Of a stretch of 53,115 nt of DNA, positions 25,863-33,540 are shown piece after piece (position 1 is the stretch's first letter; every line of letters starts with the position of its first letter). The stretch is from an uncultured Bacteroidales bacterium. GTDB taxonomy: Bacteria > Bacteroidota > Bacteroidia > Bacteroidales > Bacteroidaceae. The notes below the pieces were generated by a model that was not told where the DNA came from, ran no database searches, and saw only the letters and a list, made by a program, of their open reading frames with translations. The stretch spans positions 1 to 53,115 of the forward strand of contig CACYXI010000005.1 of assembly GCA_902778265.1 (NCBI GenBank). Reading direction: 5' to 3'. A program made the position numbers and the translations under genes.

Positions 25863-27445
25863 AGTGGGAGTGACTTACAACCGTTCGGAGCGCGAATACG
25901 TAATGATTTTGATATGGTTGGTGCAATTCTATCTGTGCTTACTACCGCCTCTACGTGGCTTGGCTTAACACCTGCTCCGTAGAAGATGATAGGGAATATT
26001 ACAGCTGATGGGGTGGGGTTGAACTTCTCGCCTGTGTTCTCGTTGACAACCTGCCATCCTGGAGCTACCTCGCAGATGATGTCGCCTGACAATATGAGGC
26101 TATAACCGTTTCTGATCTTCAGAAGGTTCTCGTTCGTTGATGAAAGAATGTTCTCTGATGTCTGAATGTCTCTGATTCCCTCACTCAGAAGCAGGAAGTC
26201 TCGTGAACGCTTAAGTATCTCAGAAAGACTGAGTTGCTGCTGCTCTATGAGCTTGTGATTGAGATAGATCTGATTGTGATATACGGCATCTACATACTGC
26301 CCCTTTCCATAGACGTTGGAAAGGTACATATTGAGCAGATTCGCTGTTCTGTTGATGTAGAAAGTACCCGAAGGTATGCCATATTTGTCATAGTCAACAT
26401 CCTCTATCTCAGAGTAGCCTGTCGATGACAGAATGAACATAACCTGTCCCTTGCCAAGACGATCCTCAAGTGTCTCTATTATGCGGCTCAACTCATGGTC
26501 GAGGCGCATGTAGGTGTCCTGAAGCTCTGTTCTGTTGCTTGCAAGAACGCTCTCCAGTGGCTTGCCCGCATAGTATTGTATGCACAGCAAGTCTGTCACA
26601 TCGTCAGTACCAAGACCGTTGTCCTTCTGGCACTTCAAAGCTAAAAGCGATACTTCCTCGTTTACGAGCGCACTTCGCTTGAAATCTATGAATTTTCTCT
26701 CTCCCGTGAATGGGTGCGAGAATGATTTCTGCATTCCTTCGCCCATGAACAGGCTCAATGTCTCCCCAAGACCGCTCAGAGGCGACCATTTAAGGGTTTT
26801 CAGTTTGTCTGCAATAGGGAAGTTGGCAGTTACGCCCATAGCCCATTGGTCTGCCGCCATAGCGTAGGCGTTGGTGGTTGTCCAGCGACCTGTGTTGTCG
26901 TCAATCCAGAGAGCTAAGTCTCCTGCGTGACCAGCACTTATGATTGCTGCATCTCGCTCTGGACCAATGCTGTAAACCTTCGACATTCCGTTGGTGAACA
27001 CCTTTAGTTCGTCACCAATAGTTGTCGTCATAAGATGCTTTGCGGAAACGGCATCACGACCTTGAGCAGGCTTGATGTTCTTGTCTTCCGTACAGCCAGT
27101 CCTACGGAGCGTCTTACGGTCTATCCATGAGTTACTTACGATTCCGTTGTAGTAAGGAGTAGCGCCAGAAACAATGGTTGCTGTTGCTGATGAACGGTCG
27201 GCTGGGAAATAGTCGTTAATGGCTTTCTCATACACCAATCCGTCTCTCATAAGGCGCTTGAAACCTCCTTCGCCATAGAATCGCTCGAATATCTGAAGGT
27301 AGTCGGAGCGCAACTGGTCAATGGTTATGTTTACCACCAGTTTCGGCAGTCCTGCTTCCTTCATCTGTGCCGCCGCCTCGTTAGCACACATACTTGCTAA
27401 GAGTAATGCGGTCAGGCATTTGTATATGTTTGATGAATTCTTCAT
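25856..27445 (-). CDS. PafA-like alkaline phosphatase superfamily protein, metal site apparently lost
   Basis: Exported (signal peptide about 1-26). The overall pattern follows PafA-type phosphatases: NITIDQLRSDY at 39-49, HGIIGN-like NGIVSNSWIDR at 100-110, SAGHAGDLALWID near 170-182, DDVTDLL near 281 and a C-terminal FPIIFYGAGVKP. The usual nucleophile block (TGPGHA) reads DRSSAT at 83-88. The D-Y-x-x-H block reads YYAGKP at 291-296. ADHG reads STGY at 341-344, and the last metal histidine is also not seen. Only D43 remains, so the protein is probably not a phosphatase. It overlaps the upstream lnb gene by 4 nt (ATGA), suggesting a partner or regulatory role in that pathway. 529 residues. 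Confidence 0.85.
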   Translation of the reverse strand: MKNSSNIYKCLTALLLASMCANEAAAQMKEAGLPKLVVNITIDQLRSDYLQIFERFYGEGGFKRLMRDGLVYEKAINDYFPADRSSATATIVSGATPYYNGIVSNSWIDRKTLRRTGCTEDKNIKPAQGRDAVSAKHLMTTTIGDELKVFTNGMSKVYSIGPERDAAIISAGHAGDLALWIDDNTGRWTTTNAYAMAADQWAMGVTANFPIADKLKTLKWSPLSGLGETLSLFMGEGMQKSFSHPFTGERKFIDFKRSALVNEEVSLLALKCQKDNGLGTDDVTDLLCIQYYAGKPLESVLASNRTELQDTYMRLDHELSRIIETLEDRLGKGQVMFILSSTGYSEIEDVDYDKYGIPSGTFYINRTANLLNMYLSNVYGKGQYVDAVYHNQIYLNHKLIEQQQLSLSEILKRSRDFLLLSEGIRDIQTSENILSSTNENLLKIRNGYSLILSGDIICEVAPGWQVVNENTGEKFNPTPSAVIFPIIFYGAGVKPSHVEAVVSTDRIAPTISKSLRIRAPNGCKSLPLF

Positions 27446-28599
27446 TCTTTATAATTAATACGATTAAAAATTCTGACTAACAAAGATAATGCCAAAATGT
27501 TCATTCCTTCGGCATACGACTGAAAAATATTTCCGGAAAGGAATAAAATCACCATCACGAATGCCACATTCCAGCGATGTTTCCACTTCGTCCAAGGTGA
27601 CATTAGGAATAGCCAGAGCGGATTCAGAATGAGTAGTTCTAAGTTGATTCGTACAAATGGGTGCTCGCTGAATACCATTGTCAGAGGTAGAAGTCCGGCT
27701 ATTCCGCAAATGTAGAAAAGCGTTACGTCACCACCCTTGAGCAACCTTTTCTTCTTTTTCCTTTCGCAGAGACTCCATACTAACACCAATGCCAATATTA
27801 CCAATGCGAATGTTGTTGGTGTTAGGAAAAAGTCTGGCATCACCTCAAAATGTGGTTCTCCCGATGGCAGAAGCCAAAAAGCACTATCTACGAGTGCCAC
27901 TTGTGTTTCATCGGCTCTTGTTATGGTGGCGGAATCGAAATCTGCAGAAAGAACCTCTGGCAGAAATTCCCTTTCTGAATGTGATGCTGTACGGTCTGCT
28001 TTTAGTCCGATGACAAGGTCGTTGCCAGCCTTGCACCAAGCGTAATCGTCTGTCTTCCAATGTAGAAGGTCGCGAAACGTCTTGTCGCCTTTCTGCATAG
28101 AGGTTTCCTTATAGCTGACCTTTCCTTCTATGTTGTCAAGGATAATATCCCTTGCCTTTGTCGTACAGTTGTCGTAGATGTAGTTGTAGCGATAGATGCG
28201 GTTCTCTGGGCGGTAATTCTCGTCCAAGGCTTGCATGATGCGGTCTTTCTCTGCCTCTGTGAGGTTGAGCCTCTGCTGATAAACCGCGCTACCGTAGTAT
28301 TCATATTCTCGCAGAAAATATTCCGTCGGAATTATCGCCATTGTGTAGTCGGTAAATCCGAGCACGAAGTTGGCAACAAAATTTGGCTGAGAAGCATCGA
28401 ATACTCCCCAGTTTATTGCAACGTCCATACCTCGTTCCGTATCTACAGCTCTTATCGCCGTATGCCCGTAAAGACTGTAAATCTGGGCATGTGGCTGACA
28501 AGTCAACAGGCTGATCTCCGTCTTTGCCGACACTCTAAATGTAAAAAGTGTCAAAAAGACCACTATTGACGTGTAAAAATATACTATATTTCGTTTCAC
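27442..28599 (-). CDS. lnb: DUF4105-domain lipoprotein N-acyltransferase, Lnb type
   Basis: Lnb proteins add the third acyl chain to lipoproteins in Bacteroides, which lack Lnt. This one has an N-terminal signal/anchor, then the Lnb_N/DUF4105 domain (about 25-240). The conserved histidine is H46 in YGHTAIR and the cysteine C145 in YDNCTTK, the pair expected for catalysis. Other DUF4105 marks are NWGVFD and GFTDYTM. The last 130 residues hold about four membrane helices. 385 residues. It begins with GTG only 4 nt after a -7 box and overlaps the PafA-like gene by 4 nt. Family assignment is good; activity is inferred from the family. Confidence 0.85.
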   Translation of the reverse strand: MKRNIVYFYTSIVVFLTLFTFRVSAKTEISLLTCQPHAQIYSLYGHTAIRAVDTERGMDVAINWGVFDASQPNFVANFVLGFTDYTMAIIPTEYFLREYEYYGSAVYQQRLNLTEAEKDRIMQALDENYRPENRIYRYNYIYDNCTTKARDIILDNIEGKVSYKETSMQKGDKTFRDLLHWKTDDYAWCKAGNDLVIGLKADRTASHSEREFLPEVLSADFDSATITRADETQVALVDSAFWLLPSGEPHFEVMPDFFLTPTTFALVILALVLVWSLCERKKKKRLLKGGDVTLFYICGIAGLLPLTMVFSEHPFVRINLELLILNPLWLFLMSPWTKWKHRWNVAFVMVILFLSGNIFQSYAEGMNILALSLLVRIFNRINYKE

Positions 28600-28603
28600 G
28601 ATG

Positions 28604-28611
28604 CAAAAATA
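28604..28611 (-). promoter_or_regulatory. -7 box of lnb, almost touching the start codon
   Basis: The complement reads TATTTTTG, four bases before the GTG start at 28599. If used, the lnb transcript would be essentially leaderless. No -33 TTG at standard spacing. Confidence 0.45.
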
Positions 28612-28656
28612 ACTTTAATTTATCACATTTCGTGCTATTATTTCATTTTTTTTCGA

Positions 28657-28664
28657 TAATTTTG
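28657..28664 (+). promoter_or_regulatory. -7 box of the outer-membrane protein gene
   Basis: TAATTTTG, 36 nt before the ATG at 28701, in the divergent gap with lnb. The -33 element is not clear. Confidence 0.5.
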
Positions 28665-28700
28665 CACCCTGTAAACAAAAAACGGTCAAAAAACAGATAA

Positions 28701-29966
28701 ATGAAGAAAATATTTGCTGCAATGAGCATCGCTTTGCTCGCAACTCCAGCTTTGGCTCAGAGTGGAACAAACTCTCCATATTCTATGTATGGAATAGGCG
28801 TGCTCTCAGATCAGGGTAACAGTTTTAATAGAGGAATGAATGGCGTTGGTGTAGGCCTTCGTCCTCACAACCAGATAAACTATCTCAATCCGGCTTCTTA
28901 TTCTGCTGTTGATTCTCTTTCCTTTATCTTTGATGCAGGTCTTTCTCTTCAGATGACCAATTTCAAGGAGGGTAAGGTGAGTAAGAATGCCAATAACGCA
29001 AACTTTGAATATGCGGTAGGCGGATTCCGCTTGGCTCGCAATCTTGGCGTTGGCTTTGGTCTCTTGCCTGTTTCAAATATCGGATATAACTTCGCAAAGA
29101 CTGAGACTGTTGTGGAGGGCGATTTCGCTACCACTTCATTGTATTATGGCTCTGGTGGTTTGCACGAGGTCTTCCTTGGTCTTGGCTGGTCACCATTTTC
29201 TGGTTTCTCTCTTGGTGTGAATGGTGGCTATCTGTGGGGCGAAATTGACCGTAAGGTAACCAACTCTTATATTATTAAGAGCCAATATTGTAATGTGAGT
29301 AGCTATAAGCTTGATTTCGGTATGCAGTATCAGCAGAAGCTGAACAGTAAGGATGTGCTTACCATAGGCGCTACATACGGTCTCGGCCATAGCCTGAAAG
29401 CTGATCCTACATCATCGGTAATCAGTCTCAGACAGATAAATTCGCAGACTACCAAGGCCGACACTACAACGTATGTGGCTAAGGATGCTCTCGATTTCCC
29501 TACCCAGATCTCTGCTGGTGTGGCATATACTCATGGAAATAAATGGACGGTAGGTGTTGACTATACCTTGCAGCAATGGGCTGAGGCTAAGTACCCAGAG
29601 GATAAGGGTAATAGCTATGTGGCAAGTAAGAATGCTTACAAGGATCTGCATAGGGTTAATGCCGGATTGGAGTATTGCCAGAATCCTGAAGGTCGTAGCT
29701 TTATGTCTCGTATTCGCTATCGTCTGGGTGCAAGCTATTCTACTCCTTATCTCAAGATTAACGGTCAGGATGGCCCAAATCAGATTTCTGTTAGCGCTGG
29801 TGTCGGCATACCTATCGTGAATGGTTTCAACAATCGTTCTATTCTCAACATAAGTGGTCAGTGGGTTCGTAATGAAGCAACTGGTCTTATCAAGGAAAAT
29901 ACTTTCCGTATCAACGTTGGCTTCACCTTCAACGAGCGTTGGTTCGCTAAGTGGAAGTTTGAATAA
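28701..29966 (+). CDS. outer-membrane beta-barrel protein of unknown cargo
   Basis: Signal peptide (MKKIFAAMSIALLATPALAQ). The rest alternates short amphipathic strands and turns, with the opening SPYSMYGIGVL and RGMNGVGVGLRP common to Bacteroidetes FadL/OmpP1-like or PorP-like barrels, and ends in an aromatic residue region (FNERWFAKWKFE) as barrel proteins do. 421 residues, complete. It is upstream of lptC, separated by a 175-bp inverted array that may partly uncouple expression. No substrate can be inferred. Confidence 0.8.
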   Translation: MKKIFAAMSIALLATPALAQSGTNSPYSMYGIGVLSDQGNSFNRGMNGVGVGLRPHNQINYLNPASYSAVDSLSFIFDAGLSLQMTNFKEGKVSKNANNANFEYAVGGFRLARNLGVGFGLLPVSNIGYNFAKTETVVEGDFATTSLYYGSGGLHEVFLGLGWSPFSGFSLGVNGGYLWGEIDRKVTNSYIIKSQYCNVSSYKLDFGMQYQQKLNSKDVLTIGATYGLGHSLKADPTSSVISLRQINSQTTKADTTTYVAKDALDFPTQISAGVAYTHGNKWTVGVDYTLQQWAEAKYPEDKGNSYVASKNAYKDLHRVNAGLEYCQNPEGRSFMSRIRYRLGASYSTPYLKINGQDGPNQISVSAGVGIPIVNGFNNRSILNISGQWVRNEATGLIKENTFRINVGFTFNERWFAKWKFE

Positions 29967-29970
29967 TATT

Positions 29971-30136
29971 AGGAGTACAAGGAGTTCAAGGAGTAACGCT
30001 CCTTCTTCGCTTAAGGAGTACAAGACGTTAGTCTTTGTCGTTGCTTCTTAGGGAATAAGACAATCGTCTTGTACTCCTTGACTTGCGTAGCTTGATGAGC
30101 TTTGCGAATAACTCCTTGTACTCCTTGAACTCCTTT
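29971..30136. repeat. inverted element with 9-nt tandem arms
   Basis: Left arm repeats GGAGTACAA, GGAGTTCAA, GGAGTAAC at a 9-nt step (29972-29996). The right arm (about 30109-30135) is the reverse form with few mismatches. A second inner pair is perfect over 15 bp (30013-30027 with 30065-30079). It fills the gap between the barrel gene and lptC. Confidence 0.8.
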
Positions 30137-30141
30137 TTTCT

Positions 30142-30822
30142 ATGAAAATATCAAACGGCAATATATTACGTATAGTTCCATTATGGTGTGGGTGCATCAT
30201 AATGGTTCTCTCGTTTATTGCCTGTAACAACCCGAAGGAGCATACGGCACCTGCCATTTATGCCCGTGACTCCGTGGCTATGATGACAAGCTATGGTGTG
30301 AATACGCTCATTAGCGATTCGGGTGTGATGAAGTACCGTATCGTGACAGAGCGATGGGAGGTGAACGAGAATCTGAACCCTAAGAGGTGGATATTCCGTA
30401 GAGGATTGTTCCTTGAGCAGTTTGATGAGAAGTTTCATGTTGAGGCTTATATTCAGGCAGATACCGCCTTTTGTTTTACGGAGCAGAATCTTTGGCATCT
30501 TATTGGTAATGTTCGCGTGCGCACGATAGATGGCTTGCGTTATAGTTCGGAAGAGCTGTACTGGGATCAGAACAAGCATGAGCTTTATTCTTATAAATTC
30601 AGTCGTCTCGTAACTCCTGAGCGTGAGATGGAAGGCTCGTATTTCAGAAGTGATGAGCAGCTTCGCCGTTATTTCATTACTAATTCCAAGGGCTCGTTCA
30701 TGCAGAGCGATATGTTCAAGGAAGATACCACGTCTCATAAGGCATCATCGGATTCTGTGGTTGTGCCGAAGCGTGGAATGACTATGCCACATCGAAAGAC
30801 GCACCCCCAGCCCCTCCCATAA
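30142..30822 (+). CDS. lptC: LPS export periplasmic protein LptC (lipoprotein form)
   Basis: Links the inner-membrane LptBFG transporter to the periplasmic bridge carrying lipopolysaccharide to LptD. N-terminal hydrophobic segment ends in a lipobox-like LSFIAC (Cys28). The beta-jellyroll signature is seen in DSGVMKYRIVTERWEV, RGLFLEQFDE, ADTAFCFTEQNLWHLIGNVRVR and SEELYWDQNKHELYS (parts). 226 residues. The last residues (KTHPQPLP) and the stop codon come from a palindromic repeat element, so the native C-terminus was probably replaced. lptD lies 6 kb downstream on the same strand. Confidence 0.85.
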   Translation: MKISNGNILRIVPLWCGCIIMVLSFIACNNPKEHTAPAIYARDSVAMMTSYGVNTLISDSGVMKYRIVTERWEVNENLNPKRWIFRRGLFLEQFDEKFHVEAYIQADTAFCFTEQNLWHLIGNVRVRTIDGLRYSSEELYWDQNKHELYSYKFSRLVTPEREMEGSYFRSDEQLRRYFITNSKGSFMQSDMFKEDTTSHKASSDSVVVPKRGMTMPHRKTHPQPLP

Positions 30823-30836
30823 AGGGAGGGGAGTAG
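30796..30836. repeat. CCCCTCCC/GGGAGGGG palindromic element, lptC end
   Basis: An 8-bp stem (30811-30818 with 30824-30831) has flanks AGACGCACCCCCAG and AGTAGGTA. It is nearly identical to 53023-53069 and inverted relative to 30925-30962. It encodes the last codons of lptC. Confidence 0.85.
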
Positions 30837-30924
30837 GTACTAATGTAAATTAAAAAGTAATATAATAATATACCCCTATTCTATGCCCCTATTGATTGAT
30901 TTTATAGATAGTATAAATGTAATT

Positions 30925-30962
30925 ACTCCCCTCCCTTTATGGGAGGGGCAGGGGATGGGTCT
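30925..30962. repeat. CCCCTCCC/GGGAGGGG palindromic element, start of the CNNM gene
   Basis: Reverse orientation copy of 30796-30836. Its GGGAGGGGCAGGGG run ends just before ATG 30955 and may serve as that gene's ribosome binding site. Confidence 0.85.
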
Positions 30963-32259
30963 GTTATGGAGCGGTCTGTTATGGAGTGGTCTGTTAGGGA
31001 GCGACCTGTTGTTTGTCCTTCTTTCCATGCTCTTCTCCGCCTTCTTCTCAGGCATGGAGATTGCTTTTGTGTCAAGTAACAGGATGCAGGCTGAGGTGAA
31101 TCGAGAGAAGGGAAGCATTACGGATAGGGTAGTGGCAAGGTTCTATCGCCATCCTAATACGTTTGTCTCCACCATGCTTGTGGGCAATAACATCGCGCTT
31201 GTAATCTATGGAATCCTGATAGCCCGACTCTTTGATGCAACTATCTTTTCTGAGCTTTCAGAACCGGCAAAGGTGACGGGCGATACAATCCTCTCTACGT
31301 TGATAGTGCTGTTTACCGGAGAGTTCCTTCCAAAGACACTTTTCAAGGCTAATGCCAATAAGTGCTTGAGAGGCTTTGCCTTGCCAGCATACGTCTGCTA
31401 CATAGTGCTTTATCCTATCTCTCGCTCTTGTGCAATACTATCAAGAGTGTTATTGCGTACCCTTGGAGTGAAGATGGAAAAGAAAGAGAATCACGAGGAG
31501 TTCTCCAAGGTGGATCTCGACTATTTCGTACAGCAGTCTATTGATCAGGCAGGTGATGGTGCGAAGATTGATGAGGAGGTGCGAATCTTCCAGAATGCCC
31601 TTGACTTTTCTGATACGAAGGTGAGGGATTGTATGATTCCGCGAACGGAGATCAAGGCAGTCTCAACCGAGAGTAGCGTGGCAGAGCTTCGCCAGATGTT
31701 TATCGAGTCAGGTCATTCCAAGATTGTTGTCTATGAGAATGATATTGATAACATCATCGGCTATGTTCATTCTTCCGAGCTGTTCCATGATCTGAAGGAT
31801 ATCAAGGCGGCTGTCCGTCAGATGCCGTTTGTGCCTGAGACTATGGCGGCGAAGACCTTGATGCACACTTTCCTTCAGCAGAAGAAGAGCCTTGGTGTCG
31901 TGGTGGATGAGTTTGGCGGTACGAGTGGCATAGTGGCTCTTGAGGACATCGTTGAGGAGATCTTCGGAGATATTGAGGATGAGCACGATAGCACCAACTA
32001 CATCTGTCATACTACGAGTGATGGAGAGTTTATTATCTCAGCTCGTATGGAGATTGATAGGGTGAACGAAACGTTGCATGTCTCTTTGCCTGAGTCGGAC
32101 GACTACAAGACTGTTGGTGGACTTATCCTTGACCGTTATCAGAGCTTCCCTAAGCTCAACGAGGTCATCACCGTGGATGATAAGTTTGAATTCAAGATTC
32201 TCCGCAGCACAAGAACCAAGATTGAACTCGTGAAACTGAAGGTTGTAAGCGAAGGATAG
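30955..32259 (+). CDS. CNNM/CBS/CorC-type membrane protein (hemolysin family, GldE-like)
   Basis: A four-helix CNNM (DUF21) membrane domain (LLSMLFSAFFSGMEIAFVSSN onward, shown in part as FSGMEIAF) is followed by two CBS motifs (about 190-310; MIPRTEIKAV, GTSGIVALEDIVEEIFGDIEDE in parts) and a CorC/HlyC transporter-associated domain to the end. It is linked to divalent-metal transport in relatives; GldE homologues support lipoprotein function in gliding bacteria. Start: ATG 30955 has a strong purine run before it, supplied by the palindromic repeat. ATG 30883 is in frame and would add a repeat-encoded leader (PLPLWEGQGMG). After 30955 come three 15-nt repeats (GLLWS). Overall function confident, start uncertain. 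Confidence 0.88.
   Translation: MGLLWSGLLWSGLLGSDLLFVLLSMLFSAFFSGMEIAFVSSNRMQAEVNREKGSITDRVVARFYRHPNTFVSTMLVGNNIALVIYGILIARLFDATIFSELSEPAKVTGDTILSTLIVLFTGEFLPKTLFKANANKCLRGFALPAYVCYIVLYPISRSCAILSRVLLRTLGVKMEKKENHEEFSKVDLDYFVQQSIDQAGDGAKIDEEVRIFQNALDFSDTKVRDCMIPRTEIKAVSTESSVAELRQMFIESGHSKIVVYENDIDNIIGYVHSSELFHDLKDIKAAVRQMPFVPETMAAKTLMHTFLQQKKSLGVVVDEFGGTSGIVALEDIVEEIFGDIEDEHDSTNYICHTTSDGEFIISARMEIDRVNETLHVSLPESDDYKTVGGLILDRYQSFPKLNEVITVDDKFEFKILRSTRTKIELVKLKVVSEG
30958..31011. repeat. 15-nt coding minisatellite
   Basis: GGTCTGTTATGGAGC-type units at 30958, 30973 and 30988, then a partial one, reading GLLWS, GLLWS, GLLGS, DLL at the N-terminus of the CNNM gene. Confidence 0.85.
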
Positions 32260-32285
32260 TTCGCTTTTCCTCCGATTGTAGGGAA

Positions 32286-32337
32286 CGGACTTGGAACGGA
32301 TTAGAAGCGGATTAGAAGCGAAGGAGAAGCGAAGGAG
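32286..32337. repeat. 11-nt tandem array (CGGACTTGGAA to CGAAGGAGAAG), 5 units
   Basis: Units start at 32286, 32297, 32308, 32319 and 32330, an exact 11-nt step, directly after the CNNM gene. Related to the 7360 array. Confidence 0.8.
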
Positions 32338-32344
32338 AGATGGA

Positions 32345-32463
32345 GTTAAGAGTTAAGAGATAAGAGTTAAGAATTTGAGTTTGATTTTCCGCTCGTGGCC
32401 TTTGATTGGAAAACGTAACCTAAATTTTTCACTTTTCACTCTTCGTTCTTCACTTATCTGATG
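32345..32463. repeat. heptamer arrays (GTTAAGA left, CTTTTCA right)
   Basis: GTTAAGA, GTTAAGA, GATAAGA, GTTAAGA at 32345-32372, and TTTTTCA, CTTTTCA, CTCTTCG, TTCTTCA at about 32428-32457. Confidence 0.65.
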
Positions 32464-32471
32464 CAAAGGTA
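32464..32471 (-). promoter_or_regulatory. orphan -7 box facing the 32286 array
   Basis: The complement reads TACCTTTG, a perfect -7 box, but there is no gene on the minus strand to its left. A transcript would cross the heptamer and 11-nt arrays, then run antisense to the CNNM gene. No clear -33 TTG. Confidence 0.4.
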
Positions 32472-32675
32472 CACAATTTTGTTTGATTGGGGAAATGGAT
32501 TAAGCAAAATGATGCCTTGATTGTGAAAATAATTCAAATGCGTGTTGTAATGGCTTGTTAATTAAGTACTTGCAATCCGTTAAAAATATTAACGCATAAA
32601 TAAATCCAAAATAAAGTCAATTCGACGACTTGCTTGAGCTTGGTGAAATTCTGTGAACGATGAGCTCTGAAAGAG

Positions 32676-32970
32676 CGACACCTAACAGGGCAGTCCGGAT
32701 TTGCTTGCGATCTGAGCTTGCGAAGAAGGGCTGTCATATAGATTGTTTTTGGGGAATGAGGTCTGAACGTCGAAGAGGTCGGCGGCCGAAGGGAAAGCCA
32801 AGGACCGACACCTACAGTCTTTAGGTGTCGCACCTACGGCGCTCTGCAAATCACGTATATACATAATAACAGCCCTTCTTCGCAAGCTCAGATCGCAAGC
32901 AAATCCGGACTGCCCTTTTAGGTGTCGGGCTTTGGCTTTCCCTTCGGCCGCCGACCTCTTCGACGTTCAG
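32676..32970. repeat. interleaved inverted repeats A-B-A'-B'
   Basis: A (32676-32734) pairs with A' (32869-32927): 59 bp, one mismatch, of which 47 bp are perfect. B (32763-32801) pairs perfectly with B' (32932-32970), 39 bp. The order is A, B, A', B', so the stems cannot both nest. AGGTGTCG or its complement marks the outer end of each module and is shared where A' and B' meet. ORFs called here on either strand are by-products of the repeats. Confidence 0.9.
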
Positions 32971-33015
32971 CCCTCGTAGTCTTGAATTCGTCGAGATTTG
33001 TCGAATCCTATGATT

Positions 33016-33160
33016 CCGTCATTAACGTCATTAGTCATTAGTCATTAAGCGAGTTGATGACGGGCGAAAATCGGCTCTATGGTAAATATATTTTTTATAT
33101 TTACTATACAGAGGCAAAATCCCCCGCACTTCCCTTAATGACGAAAATGACTAATGACGG
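33016..33160. repeat. inverted element with 7-nt tandem arms (CATTAGT)
   Basis: Left arm GTCATTA-GTCATTA-GTCATTAAG (33028-33049), right arm CTTAATGAC...ATGACTAATGACGG (33134-33160). The centre is an AT-rich palindrome (GGTAAATATA...TATATTTACT). Confidence 0.75.
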
Positions 33161-33220
33161 GGAAGTTGCAGATACGCGAAATGATTATCCACAATCTCGT
33201 AAAATCGGATAACCCCGTTA

Positions 33221-33377
33221 TTTTGTATCAGTGTATCAGTGTATCAGTTAAAACTGGAGCCATTGCTTTTTAGAAGAATATTTATATTTATATATATAAA
33301 TATAAATATTAATTTATTTAACATTTCGGGAGTAAAGGGTGCCGTTTTAACTGATACACTGATACACTGATACAAAA
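33221..33377. repeat. inverted element: 34-bp perfect arms and a 34-bp perfect AT palindrome
   Basis: 33221-33254 and 33344-33377 are exact reverse complements built from three GTATCAGT units. 33277-33310 is a second perfect palindrome of A and T only (AATATTTATATTTATAT half). The asymmetric parts between are unique. Confidence 0.9.
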
Positions 33378-33540
33378 GCATTGCATGTTGCTAACTGTAT
33401 GTTCGAGGATTGTGTGCTATAATGCGTTGTAAATCAATGGTATATACGAATTATGCTTGTGCGTCTTAATTGGTGTGAATATTGTTAATACTTTTCATTT
33501 ACACCCGATTCGCGACCTGCATATTTCTAGTACTTAGGCA

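Noticed and set aside
25856-27445. Active alkaline phosphatase PafA
   Set aside because: Four of the expected active-site or metal-binding blocks are replaced, although the overall pattern is retained.
32558-32885. Two minus-strand ORFs of 67 and 91 residues
   Set aside because: They are translations of the interleaved inverted repeats, with no recognisable protein pattern or promoter.
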